Shown: in pieces, positions 51,480 through 61,220 of the stretch | How the letters are laid out: each line of letters starts with the position of its first letter | How positions within the stretch are numbered: position 1 is the first letter of the stretch | Source of the DNA: Lacrimispora xylanisolvens | GTDB taxonomy: Bacteria; Bacillota; Clostridia; Lachnospirales; Lachnospiraceae | DNA length: 64,000 nt | Direction of reading: 5' to 3' | Assembly: GCF_002934545.1 (NCBI RefSeq) | Contig: NZ_PTJA01000001.1 | Span: forward strand, 186,001 to 250,000 | Position numbers and translations under genes: made by a program | Notes under the pieces: model-generated | Databases searched by the model: none | What the model was told of the DNA's origin: nothing | What the model saw: only the letters and a program-made list of their open reading frames with translations

Positions 51480-52964
51480 ATGAATTTTGTAGATAAAGAC
51501 CTTCTCTCCATTCAGGAGGCAAGGATTTTAATGGAAAGCGCAAGAGACGCCGGTAAGACCATGCTCACCTTCCCCCAGGAAAAGCTTGATACCATCGTCG
51601 AAGGTCTTGCGAGTGCAGCAAAGGATCTGGCAGAAGAACTGGCCGTGATGTCCGCAGAGGAAACAGGCTACGGACGTGCAAAAGATAAGCTTGTAAAAGA
51701 CACCTTTGTCTGCGAATTTCTTCCGAAGCACTTACGGGACATGAAATGTGTGGGCGTTTTAAATGAAGACCCTGTACGTAAAACCATGGACGTAGGCGTT
51801 CCGGTGGGAGTCATCGCTGCTTTAACTCCTTCTGTAAGCCCGGTCTCCACTGCGATTTATAACGTACTGATTGCAGTGAAGTCCGGAAACCCCATCGTCA
51901 TCGCTCCTCATGAGCGGGCGGTGAAGGTAACAGGCAGACTTCTTGACTGTATGAAGGAAGCCGGTCTTCGCTACGGACTTCCGGAAGGAGCCATCGGATA
52001 TTTAAAGACGGTAACGAAGGCAGGAGCTTTGGAACTGATTCATCACCCGGCAGCAGCCATGGTGGTCAATACCGGAGTGCCGGAATTAAACCGTGAGGCA
52101 GCACAAAGCGGAAAGCCCTACATCTACGGAGGCACCGGAAATGGTCCTGTATTTATAGAGCGGACAGCTGATTTGAAACAGGCGGTTGAAGATATTATCA
52201 TTAGCCGTACCTTTGATTACGGAATCGTATCTGCGGCAGAACAGTATGTGGTAGTGGACAGCTTAATCGCGGCAGAAGTAAAAGCGGAAATGTTGAAAAA
52301 CGGTGCGTATTTCATGAACGGGGAAGAAGAAAAGCAGTTAATTGATCTTCTCAACCTGGAGCATGGAAATGCAGATACGGAGATTATGGGAAGACCGGCC
52401 ATAGAACTTGCAAGACGTGCAGGTTTTACAGTACCGGAAAACACAAGTGTTCTGGTTTCCCAGCAGAAATATATTTCTGACAGAAACCCATTTGCAAAAG
52501 AACTTCTCTGTCCCGTACTTGCCTACTACATCGAAAACGACTGGATGCATGCCTGCGAGAAATGTATGAATCTCCTGGTAAATGAAAGCCATGGCCACAC
52601 TCTGGTAATCCATTCCAGAGACGAAGAAGTAATCCGCCAGTTCGCTTTGAAAAAACCGGTTGGAAGAGTGCTTGTCAATACCCCTGCCACATTAGGCAGC
52701 ATGGGAATGACCACGAATTTATTTCCTGCAATGACATTAGGAAGTATTACAGCCGGAGCCGGTATTACATCGGATAATGTTTCCCCCATGAATTTCATCT
52801 ATATCCGGAAAGTGGGATATGGAGTGAGAAAAGCCGATGAATATCTGGAAAATGCAAAAACAGAATTGTGTTCCTGCACCCAGGCTGCGGCACCTGCCAG
52901 TCAGCATGGAGATGCAAAAGAACTATTAAAGCAGATATTAGAAGCATTATCAAAGGAACTGTAA
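51480..52964 (+). CDS. Aldehyde dehydrogenase homologue lacking the catalytic cysteine
   Basis: A 494-residue protein of the CoA-acylating aldehyde dehydrogenase class (EutE/PduP relatives), with cofactor segments GVPVGVIAALTPSVSPVSTAIYN and NTGVPELNREA. At the active site the sequence is FDYGIVSAAEQ: Ser251 stands where the second homologue (61871) has Cys251 in FDYGTICASEQ. Without the thiol the normal thioester route is closed. The C-terminus (DAKELLKQILEALSKEL) is an amphipathic helix of the encapsulation-peptide kind. It could be a structural or regulatory partner of the active enzyme. GAAGGGAGAA precedes the ATG. Confidence 0.88.
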   Translation: MNFVDKDLLSIQEARILMESARDAGKTMLTFPQEKLDTIVEGLASAAKDLAEELAVMSAEETGYGRAKDKLVKDTFVCEFLPKHLRDMKCVGVLNEDPVRKTMDVGVPVGVIAALTPSVSPVSTAIYNVLIAVKSGNPIVIAPHERAVKVTGRLLDCMKEAGLRYGLPEGAIGYLKTVTKAGALELIHHPAAAMVVNTGVPELNREAAQSGKPYIYGGTGNGPVFIERTADLKQAVEDIIISRTFDYGIVSAAEQYVVVDSLIAAEVKAEMLKNGAYFMNGEEEKQLIDLLNLEHGNADTEIMGRPAIELARRAGFTVPENTSVLVSQQKYISDRNPFAKELLCPVLAYYIENDWMHACEKCMNLLVNESHGHTLVIHSRDEEVIRQFALKKPVGRVLVNTPATLGSMGMTTNLFPAMTLGSITAGAGITSDNVSPMNFIYIRKVGYGVRKADEYLENAKTELCSCTQAAAPASQHGDAKELLKQILEALSKEL

Positions 52965-52994
52965 GAGAAATAATTGAAAGAGAGGGTAAACAGA

Positions 52995-55541
52995 TTGGAT
53001 ATTCGTGAATTTTCTAATAAATTTGTAGAAGCAACGAAAAACATGACACCAGAAGAAAGAGCTTCCCTGATGAAGATGTTTGAAACTGTTTCTGACGAAA
53101 TCAATAAAAATGAGCCTGCAAAAGCAGCAACTGCAGTATATGCCGAGGAGGGCACAACCATTCCTGACGGTATTACAACAAGACTTCAGAAATTAAAAGA
53201 GAACTACTTAACACACAAGCCAACCATCACAACATACCGTGCCCGCGCGATCACAAAGATTGCTGCAGAAAATCCAGGTATGCCAAAGATCATGCTTCGT
53301 GCAAAATGTTTCCGTTACTGCTGCGAAACAGCTCCCCTTGTAATTCAGGACAACGAGCTGATCGTAGGTGCTCCAAACGGCGCTCCTCGTGCAGGTGCTT
53401 TCTCTCCTGATATTGCATGGAGATGGATGAAGGATGAAATCGATACCATCGGAAGCCGTCCTCAGGATCCATTCTATATCTCTGATGAAGACAAAAAGAT
53501 CATGAGAGAAGAGCTTTTCCCATACTGGGAGGGTAAATCCGTTGATGAGTACTGCGAAGATCAGTATCGTGAAGCTGGTGTTTGGGAATTATCCGGCGAA
53601 TCCTTCGTTTCTGACTGTTCCTATCATGCAGTAAACGGCGGCGGTGACTCCAACCCTGGTTATGACGTAATCTTAATGAACAAGGGTATGCTTGATATCC
53701 AGCAGGAAGCAAAGGATCATTTAAAAGAGTTAAAATACGAAAATCCAGATGACATTGAGAAGATCTACTTCTACAAGTCCATTATTGATACAACAGAAGG
53801 CGTTATGATCTACGCTAAGAGACTTTCTGAGTATGCAAAAGAACTTGCTGCGAAAGAAACCAATCCAAAGCGTAAAGATGAGCTTTTAAAGATCGCTGAA
53901 GTAAATGCATACGTTCCAGCTCACAAGCCAAGAACTTACTGGGAAGCAATTCAGTCTGTATGGACCATCGAGTCACTGCTTGTAGTAGAAGAGAACCAGA
54001 CTGGTATGTCCATCGGACGTGTAGACCAGTATATGTACCCTTACTACAAAGCTGATATCGAAGCTGGCCGTATGAATGATTTCCAGGCATTTGAGCTTTC
54101 AGGCTGTATGCTTATTAAGATGTCTGAGATGATGTGGATCACCAGCGAAGGCGGTTCCAAATTCTTCGCAGGTTACCAGCCATTCGTTAATATGTGCGTA
54201 GGTGGTGTAACAAGAAGCGGAATGGATGCAACCAATGACTTAACATACCTTCTTATGGATGCTGTCCGTCATGTAAAGATTTATCAGCCATCTCTTGCAT
54301 GCCGTATTCACAACAAGTCCCCGAAGAAGTACTTGAAGAAAATCGTAGATGTTGTTCGTTCCGGTATGGGATTCCCTGCCTGCCACTTTGACGACGCACA
54401 CATCAAGATGATGCTTGCAAAGGGCGTTTCTATTGAAGATGCACGTGACTACTGTCTGATGGGTTGTGTAGAGCCTCAGAAATCAGGACGTCTGTATCAG
54501 TGGACTTCAACTGCTTATACACAGTGGCCAATCTGTATCGAGCTTGTACTTAACAAAGGTGTACCGTTATGGTATGGCAAACAGGTTTGTCCTGATATGG
54601 GAGACATCAACAGCTTTAAGACTTATGAAGAGTTCGAAGCAGCTGTGAAGGAAGAAATTAAGTACATTACAAAATGGTCTTCTGTTGCAACCGTTATTTC
54701 CCAGCGCGTTCACAGAGAGCTTGCTCCAAAGCCATTAATGTCCATCATGTATGAAGGATGTATGGAAAAAGCAAAAGACGTATCAGCAGGCGGAGCTATG
54801 TATAACTTCGGACCTGGTGTTGTATGGTCAGGACTTGCAACCTATGCAGATTCCATGGCAGCAATTAAAAAGCTGGTATTTGAAGAGAAAAAATATACAC
54901 TTGCACAGTTAAATGAAGCATTAAAGGCTGACTTTGTGGGCTATGACCAGATCCGCACCGATTGCCTCAATGCACCAAAATACGGAAATGACGATGATTA
55001 CGCAGATTTAATCGCTGCAGATTTAGTTGACTTTACTGAGCATGAGCACAGACAGTATAAGACTTTATACTCTGTATTAAGCCACGGTACATTATCCATT
55101 TCCAACAACACACCATTTGGTCAGTTAACAGGCGCTTCTGCAAACGGACGTCATGCATGGCTGCCATTATCCGATGGTATCAGCCCAACTCAGGGTGCTG
55201 ACTTCAAGGGACCGACAGCGATCATCAAGTCTGTATCCAAGATGGCGAACGACAGCATGAATATCGGTATGGTACACAACTTTAAGATTATGGCCGGACT
55301 TCTTGATACACCAGAAGGAGAAGAAAGCTTAATTACTCTTCTTCGTACCGCATGCATGTTCGGAAACGGCGAAATGCAGTTTAACTACTTAGATAACAAC
55401 ACACTGATTGAGGCTCAGAAACATCCGGAACTTTACCGTGACTTAATCGTCCGCGTAGCTGGATACAGCGCATTCTTCGTAGAGCTGTGCAAGGATGTAC
55501 AGGATGAGATCATCAGCAGAACCATGTTGACACATTTCTAA
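52995..55541 (+). CDS. cutC: Choline trimethylamine-lyase, glycyl radical enzyme
   Basis: An 848-residue glycyl radical enzyme that cleaves choline to trimethylamine and acetaldehyde. Counting from TTG 52995, the thiyl Cys491 and base Glu493 lie in MGCVEPQ and the radical Gly823 in VAGYSAFF. The choline-pocket residues Tyr210, Asp218, Thr504 and Tyr508 correspond, with a constant offset of two, to those reported for Desulfovibrio alaskensis CutC. This excludes pyruvate formate-lyase and diol or glycerol dehydratase. TTG 52995 is favoured over TTG 52974: AGAGGG is at good distance and [10 protein letters not shown] aligns with short-form CutC. No long N-terminal extension, so type I cluster. 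Confidence 0.95.
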   Translation: MDIREFSNKFVEATKNMTPEERASLMKMFETVSDEINKNEPAKAATAVYAEEGTTIPDGITTRLQKLKENYLTHKPTITTYRARAITKIAAENPGMPKIMLRAKCFRYCCETAPLVIQDNELIVGAPNGAPRAGAFSPDIAWRWMKDEIDTIGSRPQDPFYISDEDKKIMREELFPYWEGKSVDEYCEDQYREAGVWELSGESFVSDCSYHAVNGGGDSNPGYDVILMNKGMLDIQQEAKDHLKELKYENPDDIEKIYFYKSIIDTTEGVMIYAKRLSEYAKELAAKETNPKRKDELLKIAEVNAYVPAHKPRTYWEAIQSVWTIESLLVVEENQTGMSIGRVDQYMYPYYKADIEAGRMNDFQAFELSGCMLIKMSEMMWITSEGGSKFFAGYQPFVNMCVGGVTRSGMDATNDLTYLLMDAVRHVKIYQPSLACRIHNKSPKKYLKKIVDVVRSGMGFPACHFDDAHIKMMLAKGVSIEDARDYCLMGCVEPQKSGRLYQWTSTAYTQWPICIELVLNKGVPLWYGKQVCPDMGDINSFKTYEEFEAAVKEEIKYITKWSSVATVISQRVHRELAPKPLMSIMYEGCMEKAKDVSAGGAMYNFGPGVVWSGLATYADSMAAIKKLVFEEKKYTLAQLNEALKADFVGYDQIRTDCLNAPKYGNDDDYADLIAADLVDFTEHEHRQYKTLYSVLSHGTLSISNNTPFGQLTGASANGRHAWLPLSDGISPTQGADFKGPTAIIKSVSKMANDSMNIGMVHNFKIMAGLLDTPEGEESLITLLRTACMFGNGEMQFNYLDNNTLIEAQKHPELYRDLIVRVAGYSAFFVELCKDVQDEIISRTMLTHF

Positions 55542-55563
55542 AAGAAAACGGAGAACAATCACA

Positions 55564-56517
55564 ATGGACCATGGAAATACAGGAGATATTGAACGTAAGG
55601 CGCTGATCTTTAACGTACAGAAGTACAACATGTATGACGGACCGGGAATCAGAACCCTGGTATTCTTTAAAGGCTGCCCGCTCCGGTGTAAATGGTGTGC
55701 CAATCCGGAAGGACTGGTACGGAAATTCCAGGTGATGTTTAAGCAGAATTCCTGTACAGACTGCGGGGCATGCGAAAGCGTCTGCCCCGTAGGAATCCAT
55801 GTGATGTCCAAAGAGACCGGAAAACATGAAATCAGACGGGATAAGGATTGTATCGGCTGCATGAAATGTAAGAATGTCTGCCCCAATTCAGCGCTTTCCA
55901 TTGCCGGAGAGGTAAAGACAATTTCCGAGCTGTTAAAAATCGTAGAGGAAGATGCCGCATTTTATGATATATCCGGCGGCGGTGTGACATTAGGCGGCGG
56001 TGAAGTGACTGCTCAGCCTGAGGCAGCCTTAAATCTTTTGATGGCATGCAAGAGGGAAGGCATTAACACAGCCATTGAAACCTGTGGTTACACAAAAACC
56101 GAAACGATTTTACAGATCGCAGAATATGTGGATTTATTCCTTTATGACATCAAGCATATGGATCCGGTTCGCCACAATGAACTGGCCGGTGTAAACAATG
56201 AACAGATCTTAATCAATTTAAAAGAACTGCTTCACCGTCGTTACAACGTAAAGGTTCGTATGCCAATGTTAAAGGGAATCAACGACAGCCGGGAAGAAAT
56301 CGATGCAGTAATTAAATTCTTAATGCCGTTCCGTGATTACAAAAACTTTAAGGGAATTGACTTACTTCCTTATCACAAGCTGGGAGTAAACAAATACAAC
56401 CAGCTGGATATGGAATATCCAATTGATGGAGATCCAAGCTTAAGTGCGGAGGATTTAGACCGTATCGAAGGCTGGATGAATGAGTATCAGTTCCCGGTTA
56501 CTGTGGTGAAACACTAG
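55564..56517 (+). CDS. cutD: CutC-activating radical SAM enzyme
   Basis: A 317-residue glycyl radical enzyme activase. The radical SAM cluster cysteines are Cys38, Cys42 and Cys45 (KGCPLRCKWC). A ferredoxin-like insert supplies two CxxCxxCxxxC sets, Cys64/67/70/74 and Cys96/99/102/106. VTLGGGEVT is the SAM-binding glycine motif. It installs the glycyl radical on Gly823 of CutC. ATG 55564 is preceded by CGGAGAA and lies 22 bases after the cutC stop. Confidence 0.95.
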   Translation: MDHGNTGDIERKALIFNVQKYNMYDGPGIRTLVFFKGCPLRCKWCANPEGLVRKFQVMFKQNSCTDCGACESVCPVGIHVMSKETGKHEIRRDKDCIGCMKCKNVCPNSALSIAGEVKTISELLKIVEEDAAFYDISGGGVTLGGGEVTAQPEAALNLLMACKREGINTAIETCGYTKTETILQIAEYVDLFLYDIKHMDPVRHNELAGVNNEQILINLKELLHRRYNVKVRMPMLKGINDSREEIDAVIKFLMPFRDYKNFKGIDLLPYHKLGVNKYNQLDMEYPIDGDPSLSAEDLDRIEGWMNEYQFPVTVVKH

Positions 56518-56532
56518 AAAGGGGAGAGCGCC

Positions 56533-56871
56533 GTGTCAGAGATACAGCGAGTCATAGAAGAATCCGTTCCCGGCAAGCAGGTTACCATCGCTCATGTAAT
56601 CGCTTCGCCAATACCGGAGGTATATGAGTGTCTGGGTATCGATGAGCTTGGAGCCATCGGAATTTTAACCCTGTCCCCTTTTGAAACCTCCATCATTGCT
56701 GCTGATATTGCAGCGAAGGCAGCCAGTGTTCAGGTGGGATTTTTAGACCGTTTCACCGGCTCCGTCATCATCGCAGGAGATGTGGACAGTGTGGAGACAG
56801 GCCTTCGGGCAGTGTGTGAAACCTTACGGCGTGTACTTGGTTTTACCGTGCCGGACATAACCAAAACATGA
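56533..56871 (+). CDS. Shell protein of EutS/PduU type (permuted BMC)
   Basis: A 112-residue circularly permuted BMC-domain protein: RVIEESVPGKQVTIAHVIASP at the start (the plug-forming N-terminal strand), ELGAIGILTLSPFETSIIAADIAAKAASVQVGFLDRF in the core, GFTVPDITKT at the end, all as in EutS. It starts with GTG 56533 behind GGGGAGAG. Four bases overlap the EutP-like gene start. Confidence 0.92.
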   Translation: MSEIQRVIEESVPGKQVTIAHVIASPIPEVYECLGIDELGAIGILTLSPFETSIIAADIAAKAASVQVGFLDRFTGSVIIAGDVDSVETGLRAVCETLRRVLGFTVPDITKT

Positions 56872-57410
56872 GAAAAAAGAGAATCATGATCATCGGACCG
56901 GGCGGCAGCGGAAAAACTGCCCTTGCAGCCGCAATCAATGGTTTAGACGGTCCTGTCAAACGGACACAGAACATGGTATATGGGGAGAAAACCTTAGATG
57001 TACCGGGAGTTTATTTAGAGAGTCCCTGGATGCACAAACACATCATCGCGGCAGCTCAGGACGCCTCCCATGTACTGATGCTGGTAGACCAGTCCTCATG
57101 CCGGGAGAGTTATCCCCCGGGATTTGCAAAAGCATTCCGGGTGCCGGTAATCGGAGTTATTACAGGAAGCGGAAAAAAGCCGGAGAATGACGGCTGGTGT
57201 ATCCGTCAGTTAAAGAAAGCAGGAATTTCAACTCCCTGCATTCACATCAACTTATCGGACCGCACGGGAATTGATGAGTTGATGGAAGTTATAAAAAGCC
57301 CAGAAAGCATGGGCAAATCTAAAGAAATACCCTACGGGTATACCTCAATGCCCAAAGAACATGGGCAAATATTAGGAAAGGAGGGAAATGTAACGTGGAG
57401 CAATTTGTAA
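56868..57410 (+). CDS. eutP: EutP/PduV-like P-loop protein
   Basis: A 180-residue Ras-like GTPase-fold protein: Walker A GPGGSGKT (residues 10-17), TQNMVYGEKTLDVPG as switch region, and VLMLVDQSS. The usual NKxD guanine motif is not evident, as in other EutP/PduV proteins. In relatives an acetate kinase or compartment-positioning role has been proposed. Overlaps the shell gene by 4 bases (ATGA) and the alcohol dehydrogenase start by 16. Confidence 0.88.
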   Translation: MRKKRIMIIGPGGSGKTALAAAINGLDGPVKRTQNMVYGEKTLDVPGVYLESPWMHKHIIAAAQDASHVLMLVDQSSCRESYPPGFAKAFRVPVIGVITGSGKKPENDGWCIRQLKKAGISTPCIHINLSDRTGIDELMEVIKSPESMGKSKEIPYGYTSMPKEHGQILGKEGNVTWSNL

Positions 57411-58531
57411 TGAACACAAAGGTATATATGGGATCTTCCTGTCTGGAAAAAATCAAGGAACTCTCTATAGAAAAAGCTTATATCATCTGTGATCCCTTTA
57501 TGGCTCAGTCCGGTAAGGTGAATTTAATTACAGACCTGCTGACAGAAAAAGGAAGCAGCTTTGAAGTTTTCTCAGAAGTAGTGCCTGATCCTACGATTGC
57601 CGTTGTATCAAAGGCAATCGGTGGAATGAAAGGCTTTGGACCGGATACGATAATCGCTTTAGGCGGAGGTTCTGCCATCGATACCGCAAAGGCAGCCAGC
57701 CACATTTACACACAGATGGGAAATGACAAGCTGAATTTAATTGCAGTTCCAACTACCAGCGGAACCGGAAGCGAAGTAACTAATTTTTCCGTTATTTCTG
57801 ATCCGGAAGCTCAGGCGAAATATCCTCTGCGTTCCGACAGTATGGTACCGGATGCAGCATTCCTTGATCCCCGCTTTACAGTGTCAGTACCGCCTCATAT
57901 TACGGCAGATACCGGTATGGATGTTTTAACCCATGCGTTAGAAGCCTATGTTTCAACCAATGCAGGTGATTTTACTGATGCATGTGCGGAAAAGGCAGTC
58001 AGACTGGTATGGAGCTATCTGGCACGTACTGTGGAAGAAGGAAGCGACATGGAGGCAAGAACTCACATGCACAATGCTTCCTGTCTGGCAGGAGTTGCTT
58101 TTAACGGTGCATCTTTAGGACTTTGCCATAGTATGGCACATGCACTGGGAGCCCGTTTCCACATTCCGCATGGAAGAAGCAATGCAATTCTGCTTCATCA
58201 TGTCATCAGCTATAACGCTGGTTTAGAGGAAGCCGGAGATTTTGCAGCATGCAGCAGATATGTTGCCATTGCCAACATGCTTGGCATAGCAGCAGGAACA
58301 GAGAAAGCCACGGTACACGGCCTGGTGCGTCACATTAAAAATCTTATGAGTAAGATTAAAATACCGCAGCAGATCACCGATTTAAACGTGGACAAAGACG
58401 AATTCGAACAGGCTGTACGGGAAATGGCAGAGAAAGCACTAAAGGATAACTGCACATTGACCAACCCAAGAGTGCCTACGGTAGAAGAGATCGAAACAAT
58501 TTACCGTAAGCTTTGTAAGGGGGGCTATTAA
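57395..58531 (+). CDS. cutO: Iron-containing alcohol dehydrogenase
   Basis: A 378-residue group III dehydrogenase: NAD loop ALGGGSAIDTAKA, ITADTGMDVLTHALEAY and the His metal ligands in LGLCHSMAHALGARFHIPHGRSNA. In the compartment it reduces acetaldehyde to ethanol and regenerates NAD+ for the aldehyde dehydrogenase. GTG 57395 has GGAGGG 9 bases ahead and is preferred to ATG 57410. The stop overlaps the next start by one base. Confidence 0.92.
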   Translation: MEQFVMNTKVYMGSSCLEKIKELSIEKAYIICDPFMAQSGKVNLITDLLTEKGSSFEVFSEVVPDPTIAVVSKAIGGMKGFGPDTIIALGGGSAIDTAKAASHIYTQMGNDKLNLIAVPTTSGTGSEVTNFSVISDPEAQAKYPLRSDSMVPDAAFLDPRFTVSVPPHITADTGMDVLTHALEAYVSTNAGDFTDACAEKAVRLVWSYLARTVEEGSDMEARTHMHNASCLAGVAFNGASLGLCHSMAHALGARFHIPHGRSNAILLHHVISYNAGLEEAGDFAACSRYVAIANMLGIAAGTEKATVHGLVRHIKNLMSKIKIPQQITDLNVDKDEFEQAVREMAEKALKDNCTLTNPRVPTVEEIETIYRKLCKGGY

Positions 58532-59160
58532 TGAAATTCATCACCGAAGAAGATTTGAGAATTTTATTCAGAAGAGAACCCTTTGCCTCTTATGATCTTC
58601 CTGCACAGGCAAAGCTTACACCAGGAGCGCGTCAGTTCCTGTTGGACAAAAAGATATCATTTTGCGATGATCCCCTGACGGCGAAACGCAAACTGACAAA
58701 ACCTGCAGAAGTGATCGCAGAGACACCAGTTGCAGTCACAGTTACAGAGCCTGCGCCGGACCGTTTCTTATTAAAACTGGAAACCTTAAAGGCACAGTTT
58801 CTGGAAGCCGGAATTTCCTTATTAGACAGGGACGTGCTGTTAGCAGAGCAGGTATTTGATTTAGAGCGGAAGTTATCTTTCGTGGGGAAAGGTGCTTCGG
58901 GCGACATAAATCCATTTGAGTCCTGCACCGGATTTAATAAGGAAAACCAAAACGAACCATACTCTGACTGCTTTGAGATCACCGGCTTTCATGCCCAATC
59001 CGAAAAAGGAAGAGAAATTGTATTGTTACACCGTCTGCGCTGCTGTGTCAGAGAACTTGCAGCAGAAGCAGGAGAAAAGAATTTTAACCCGGTTATTAAC
59101 CGCCTATCCCAGATGATCTGCCTGTTGTATGGAGGAAATGCATGTCAAAGAAAGAAATAA
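58531..59160 (+). CDS. EutT-like protein of the cut operon
   Basis: A 209-residue protein whose start (MKFITEEDLRILFRREPF, LTPGARQFLLDKKI) and C-terminal helices (LHRLRCCVRELAAEAG) resemble the cobalamin adenosyltransferase EutT. The HX11CCX2C metal motif of enterobacterial EutT is absent; only a CC pair remains. CutC needs no cobalamin, so adenosyltransferase activity is doubtful. It could be a scaffold or a repurposed corrinoid protein. Coupled by TAATG to the alcohol dehydrogenase. Confidence 0.65.
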   Translation: MKFITEEDLRILFRREPFASYDLPAQAKLTPGARQFLLDKKISFCDDPLTAKRKLTKPAEVIAETPVAVTVTEPAPDRFLLKLETLKAQFLEAGISLLDRDVLLAEQVFDLERKLSFVGKGASGDINPFESCTGFNKENQNEPYSDCFEITGFHAQSEKGREIVLLHRLRCCVRELAAEAGEKNFNPVINRLSQMICLLYGGNACQRKK

Positions 59161-59987
59161 CATTTGATAGCTGCAACCAACTGGTAAGCCAGTTTGAAGC
59201 AGTGGTAAAAAATCCTGTCAGGGAACGTTCCTCCGTTTATTATACGGGGGTGGATTTAGGAACAGCGTGCGTGGTAGTAGCTGTACTTGATGAGAATTTC
59301 AGGCCAGTGGCTGGCGCTTACCGGTATGCGGATGTGGTCCGTGACGGAATGGTAGTTGATTACATCGGCGCCATCCGAATCGTTCGTGAGTTAAAGGCAG
59401 AACTGGAGGAAAAGCTGGATACGGAACTGCTTTATGCAGCTGCAGCCATTCCTCCGGGAACCGATTCACTGGACGGAGGCGCAATCAAGAATGTGGTACA
59501 GGGAGCTGGATTTGAAATCACTGCCCTTCTTGATGAACCAACGGCAGCAAACGCAGTACTAAAGATACAAAACGGCGCAGTGGTGGATATCGGCGGCGGA
59601 ACCACTGGAATTTCTATCTTAAAAGATGGAAAAGTAGTTTACGTAGCTGATGAGCCCACGGGAGGAACTCATTTTTCCCTGGTTGTATCCGGAGCTTATA
59701 ACCTCTCCTTTTCAGAAGCAGAGCTTTATAAGCGAAAAGAAGAAAACCATAAAGAGCTGCTTCCGGTATTAAAGCCGGTAATCGAAAAGGTAGCCTCCAT
59801 CATTAACCGCCACATCAAAGGATATGACGTAGATGAGATTTACTTAGTAGGCGGTACCTGCTGCTTAGCAGGAATCGAAACAATTATTGAGAAGCAGACT
59901 GGGATCCATACACGAAAACCGGACAACCCCATGTTTGTAACTCCTCTGGGAATCGCATTCTCCTGTACTCAGGAGGAAATGGATTAA
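59142..59987 (+). CDS. eutJ: EutJ-family chaperone-like ATPase
   Basis: A 281-residue actin/Hsp70-type protein: YTGVDLGTACVVVAVLD (phosphate 1), GAVVDIGGGTTGISIL (phosphate 2) and YLVGGTCCLAGIETII (adenosine loop). EutJ proteins are thought to help fold or reactivate microcompartment enzymes. It lacks the substrate-binding domain of DnaK. GGAGG stands before ATG 59142, which overlaps the EutT-like gene by 19 bases. Confidence 0.9.
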   Translation: MSKKEITFDSCNQLVSQFEAVVKNPVRERSSVYYTGVDLGTACVVVAVLDENFRPVAGAYRYADVVRDGMVVDYIGAIRIVRELKAELEEKLDTELLYAAAAIPPGTDSLDGGAIKNVVQGAGFEITALLDEPTAANAVLKIQNGAVVDIGGGTTGISILKDGKVVYVADEPTGGTHFSLVVSGAYNLSFSEAELYKRKEENHKELLPVLKPVIEKVASIINRHIKGYDVDEIYLVGGTCCLAGIETIIEKQTGIHTRKPDNPMFVTPLGIAFSCTQEEMD

Positions 59988-60001
59988 AAGGAAGTGGACG
60001 T

Positions 60002-60307
60002 ATGGAATATCGGATTATTAAATCGCCGTCACCTGGAACCATTGATATTTTAAACCGCAGAAAAGGCTCAGGAGCTTCCACTCCTATCGGAAAGGTGGAT
60101 GCCATTGGTCTCATTCAGGGCCGGATTATAGAAATGGTATGTGCCGCCGATGTGGCTGAAAAAGCCGTGGGTGTTACAGTAGAAGATATCAAGGGTAGCT
60201 GCCCACAGAACATGATCATGCTAGCGATTTTTGGAGATACGGCATCGGTAGAGGCAGCGATGGAAGAAATCAGGCAAAGAGAGAAGAGAGGCGGGATGGA
60301 ATGGTAG
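60002..60307 (+). CDS. Short atypical BMC-domain protein
   Basis: A 101-residue protein with a 30-residue basic extension (RIIKSPSPGTIDILNRRKGSG) before a shortened BMC core (VDAIGLIQGRIIEMVCAADVAEKAVGV, MIMLAIFGDTASVEAAMEEI). The core keeps the first strand, helix A and the last helix but the pore loop is replaced by EDIKGSCPQN. It may be a minor shell or cargo-linking component. Its last bases overlap the pentamer gene. Confidence 0.72.
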   Translation: MEYRIIKSPSPGTIDILNRRKGSGASTPIGKVDAIGLIQGRIIEMVCAADVAEKAVGVTVEDIKGSCPQNMIMLAIFGDTASVEAAMEEIRQREKRGGMEW

Positions 60308-60564
60308 CAGCAAGACTGATTGACAATATCTGGGCGACCAGAAAGGCAGAGTCTTTAAACGGTTATAAGTTTATGCTTGCCGAGATCATTGGTGGTACAC
60401 GGGAAGGTGAACGACTGATTGTAGCAGACATCATCAGCGCCGGAATCGGTGACCGCGTGATCGTTTCCACCGGCTCTTCAGCCAGACGCATGCTGGGAAA
60501 CGATGAGATTCCCGTTGATGCCGTAGTAATTGGGATTATTGATGAAGACTGCCAGTTTATATAG
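60301..60564 (+). CDS. eutN: Shell vertex protein, EutN/CcmL type (BMC-P)
   Basis: An 87-residue pentamer protein: AARLIDNIWATRKAESLNGYKFMLAEI, DIISAGIGDRVIVSTGSSAR and DAVVIGIIDE follow the EutN/CcmL pattern. It caps the twelve vertices of the shell and is the only BMC-P gene seen here. Overlaps the preceding gene by 7 bases. Confidence 0.94.
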   Translation: MVAARLIDNIWATRKAESLNGYKFMLAEIIGGTREGERLIVADIISAGIGDRVIVSTGSSARRMLGNDEIPVDAVVIGIIDEDCQFI

Positions 60565-60579
60565 AAGGGAAGTGATCAT

Positions 60580-61209
60580 ATGAAGCAGTTGATATGCGCA
60601 AAAGACGTGGAAACATTGCATGCAGAAGGCAAGAGTGTATTTCACGTAGAGAGCGGAAGCATTATCACACCGTCAGCAAAAGATGCAGCAGATGCTTACG
60701 GAATCACCTTCTGCGACAAAGCAGAGGAGAAGGCAGAAGCGAAAGGAGCGTTTGCAGGAATGGATATTGACAGCGAGAAAATTTATATGGTACTGAAGGC
60801 TCTCATGGAGAAGGGAATGTTAAACGACATTTTAAAACCATATGAGTCAGAAAGCCATGGCAACGGTTTAAAGGTTGTTCGCGGAAGTTCTGTAAAGATG
60901 GATGTATTCGATACAGGTGATCCAAATGTAAAAGCTTATTATCAGGAGCTTGTAAGCAAAGAAGAGTCAAAAATGAGCGCTGGTTTCCTGGTGATTGACC
61001 ATTCTGAATTTGAGTGGGAACTGACCTATGAAGAAATCGACTATGTAATCGAAGGAACCTTAACTGTGACCATTGACGGAAAGACCTTTACGGCAAAAGC
61101 CGGAGATGTGCTCTTTGTACCGTCAGGATCAAAGGTAATCTGGGGTTCTCCGGACAAGGCAAGAGTATTCTACTCAACCTATCCGGCTAACTGGGCTGAC
61201 TTGGTTTAA
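60580..61209 (+). CDS. eutQ: EutQ-like cupin protein
   Basis: A 209-residue protein with an N-terminal region (1-90) typical of compartment-linked EutQ and a cupin domain (about 95-205): FLVIDHSEFEWELTYEEIDYVIEGTLTV and AGDVLFVPSGSKVIWGS. Acetate kinase activity has been reported for enterobacterial EutQ, which would let acetyl phosphate give ATP and acetate; whether it holds here is open. AGGGAAG precedes ATG 60580. Confidence 0.88.
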   Translation: MKQLICAKDVETLHAEGKSVFHVESGSIITPSAKDAADAYGITFCDKAEEKAEAKGAFAGMDIDSEKIYMVLKALMEKGMLNDILKPYESESHGNGLKVVRGSSVKMDVFDTGDPNVKAYYQELVSKEESKMSAGFLVIDHSEFEWELTYEEIDYVIEGTLTVTIDGKTFTAKAGDVLFVPSGSKVIWGSPDKARVFYSTYPANWADLV

Positions 61210-61220
61210 GGAGGTAAATG

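Noticed and set aside
53290-54090. Several long reading frames on the minus strand within cutC
   Set aside because: They are antisense to a strongly conserved gene, have unnatural amino-acid content and lack ribosome sites.
52995-55541. Pyruvate formate-lyase, glycerol dehydratase or propanediol dehydratase
   Set aside because: Tyr210, Asp218, Cys491, Glu493, Thr504 and Tyr508 match the choline lyase pocket with a constant offset, and the neighbouring activase and shell genes fit cut loci.
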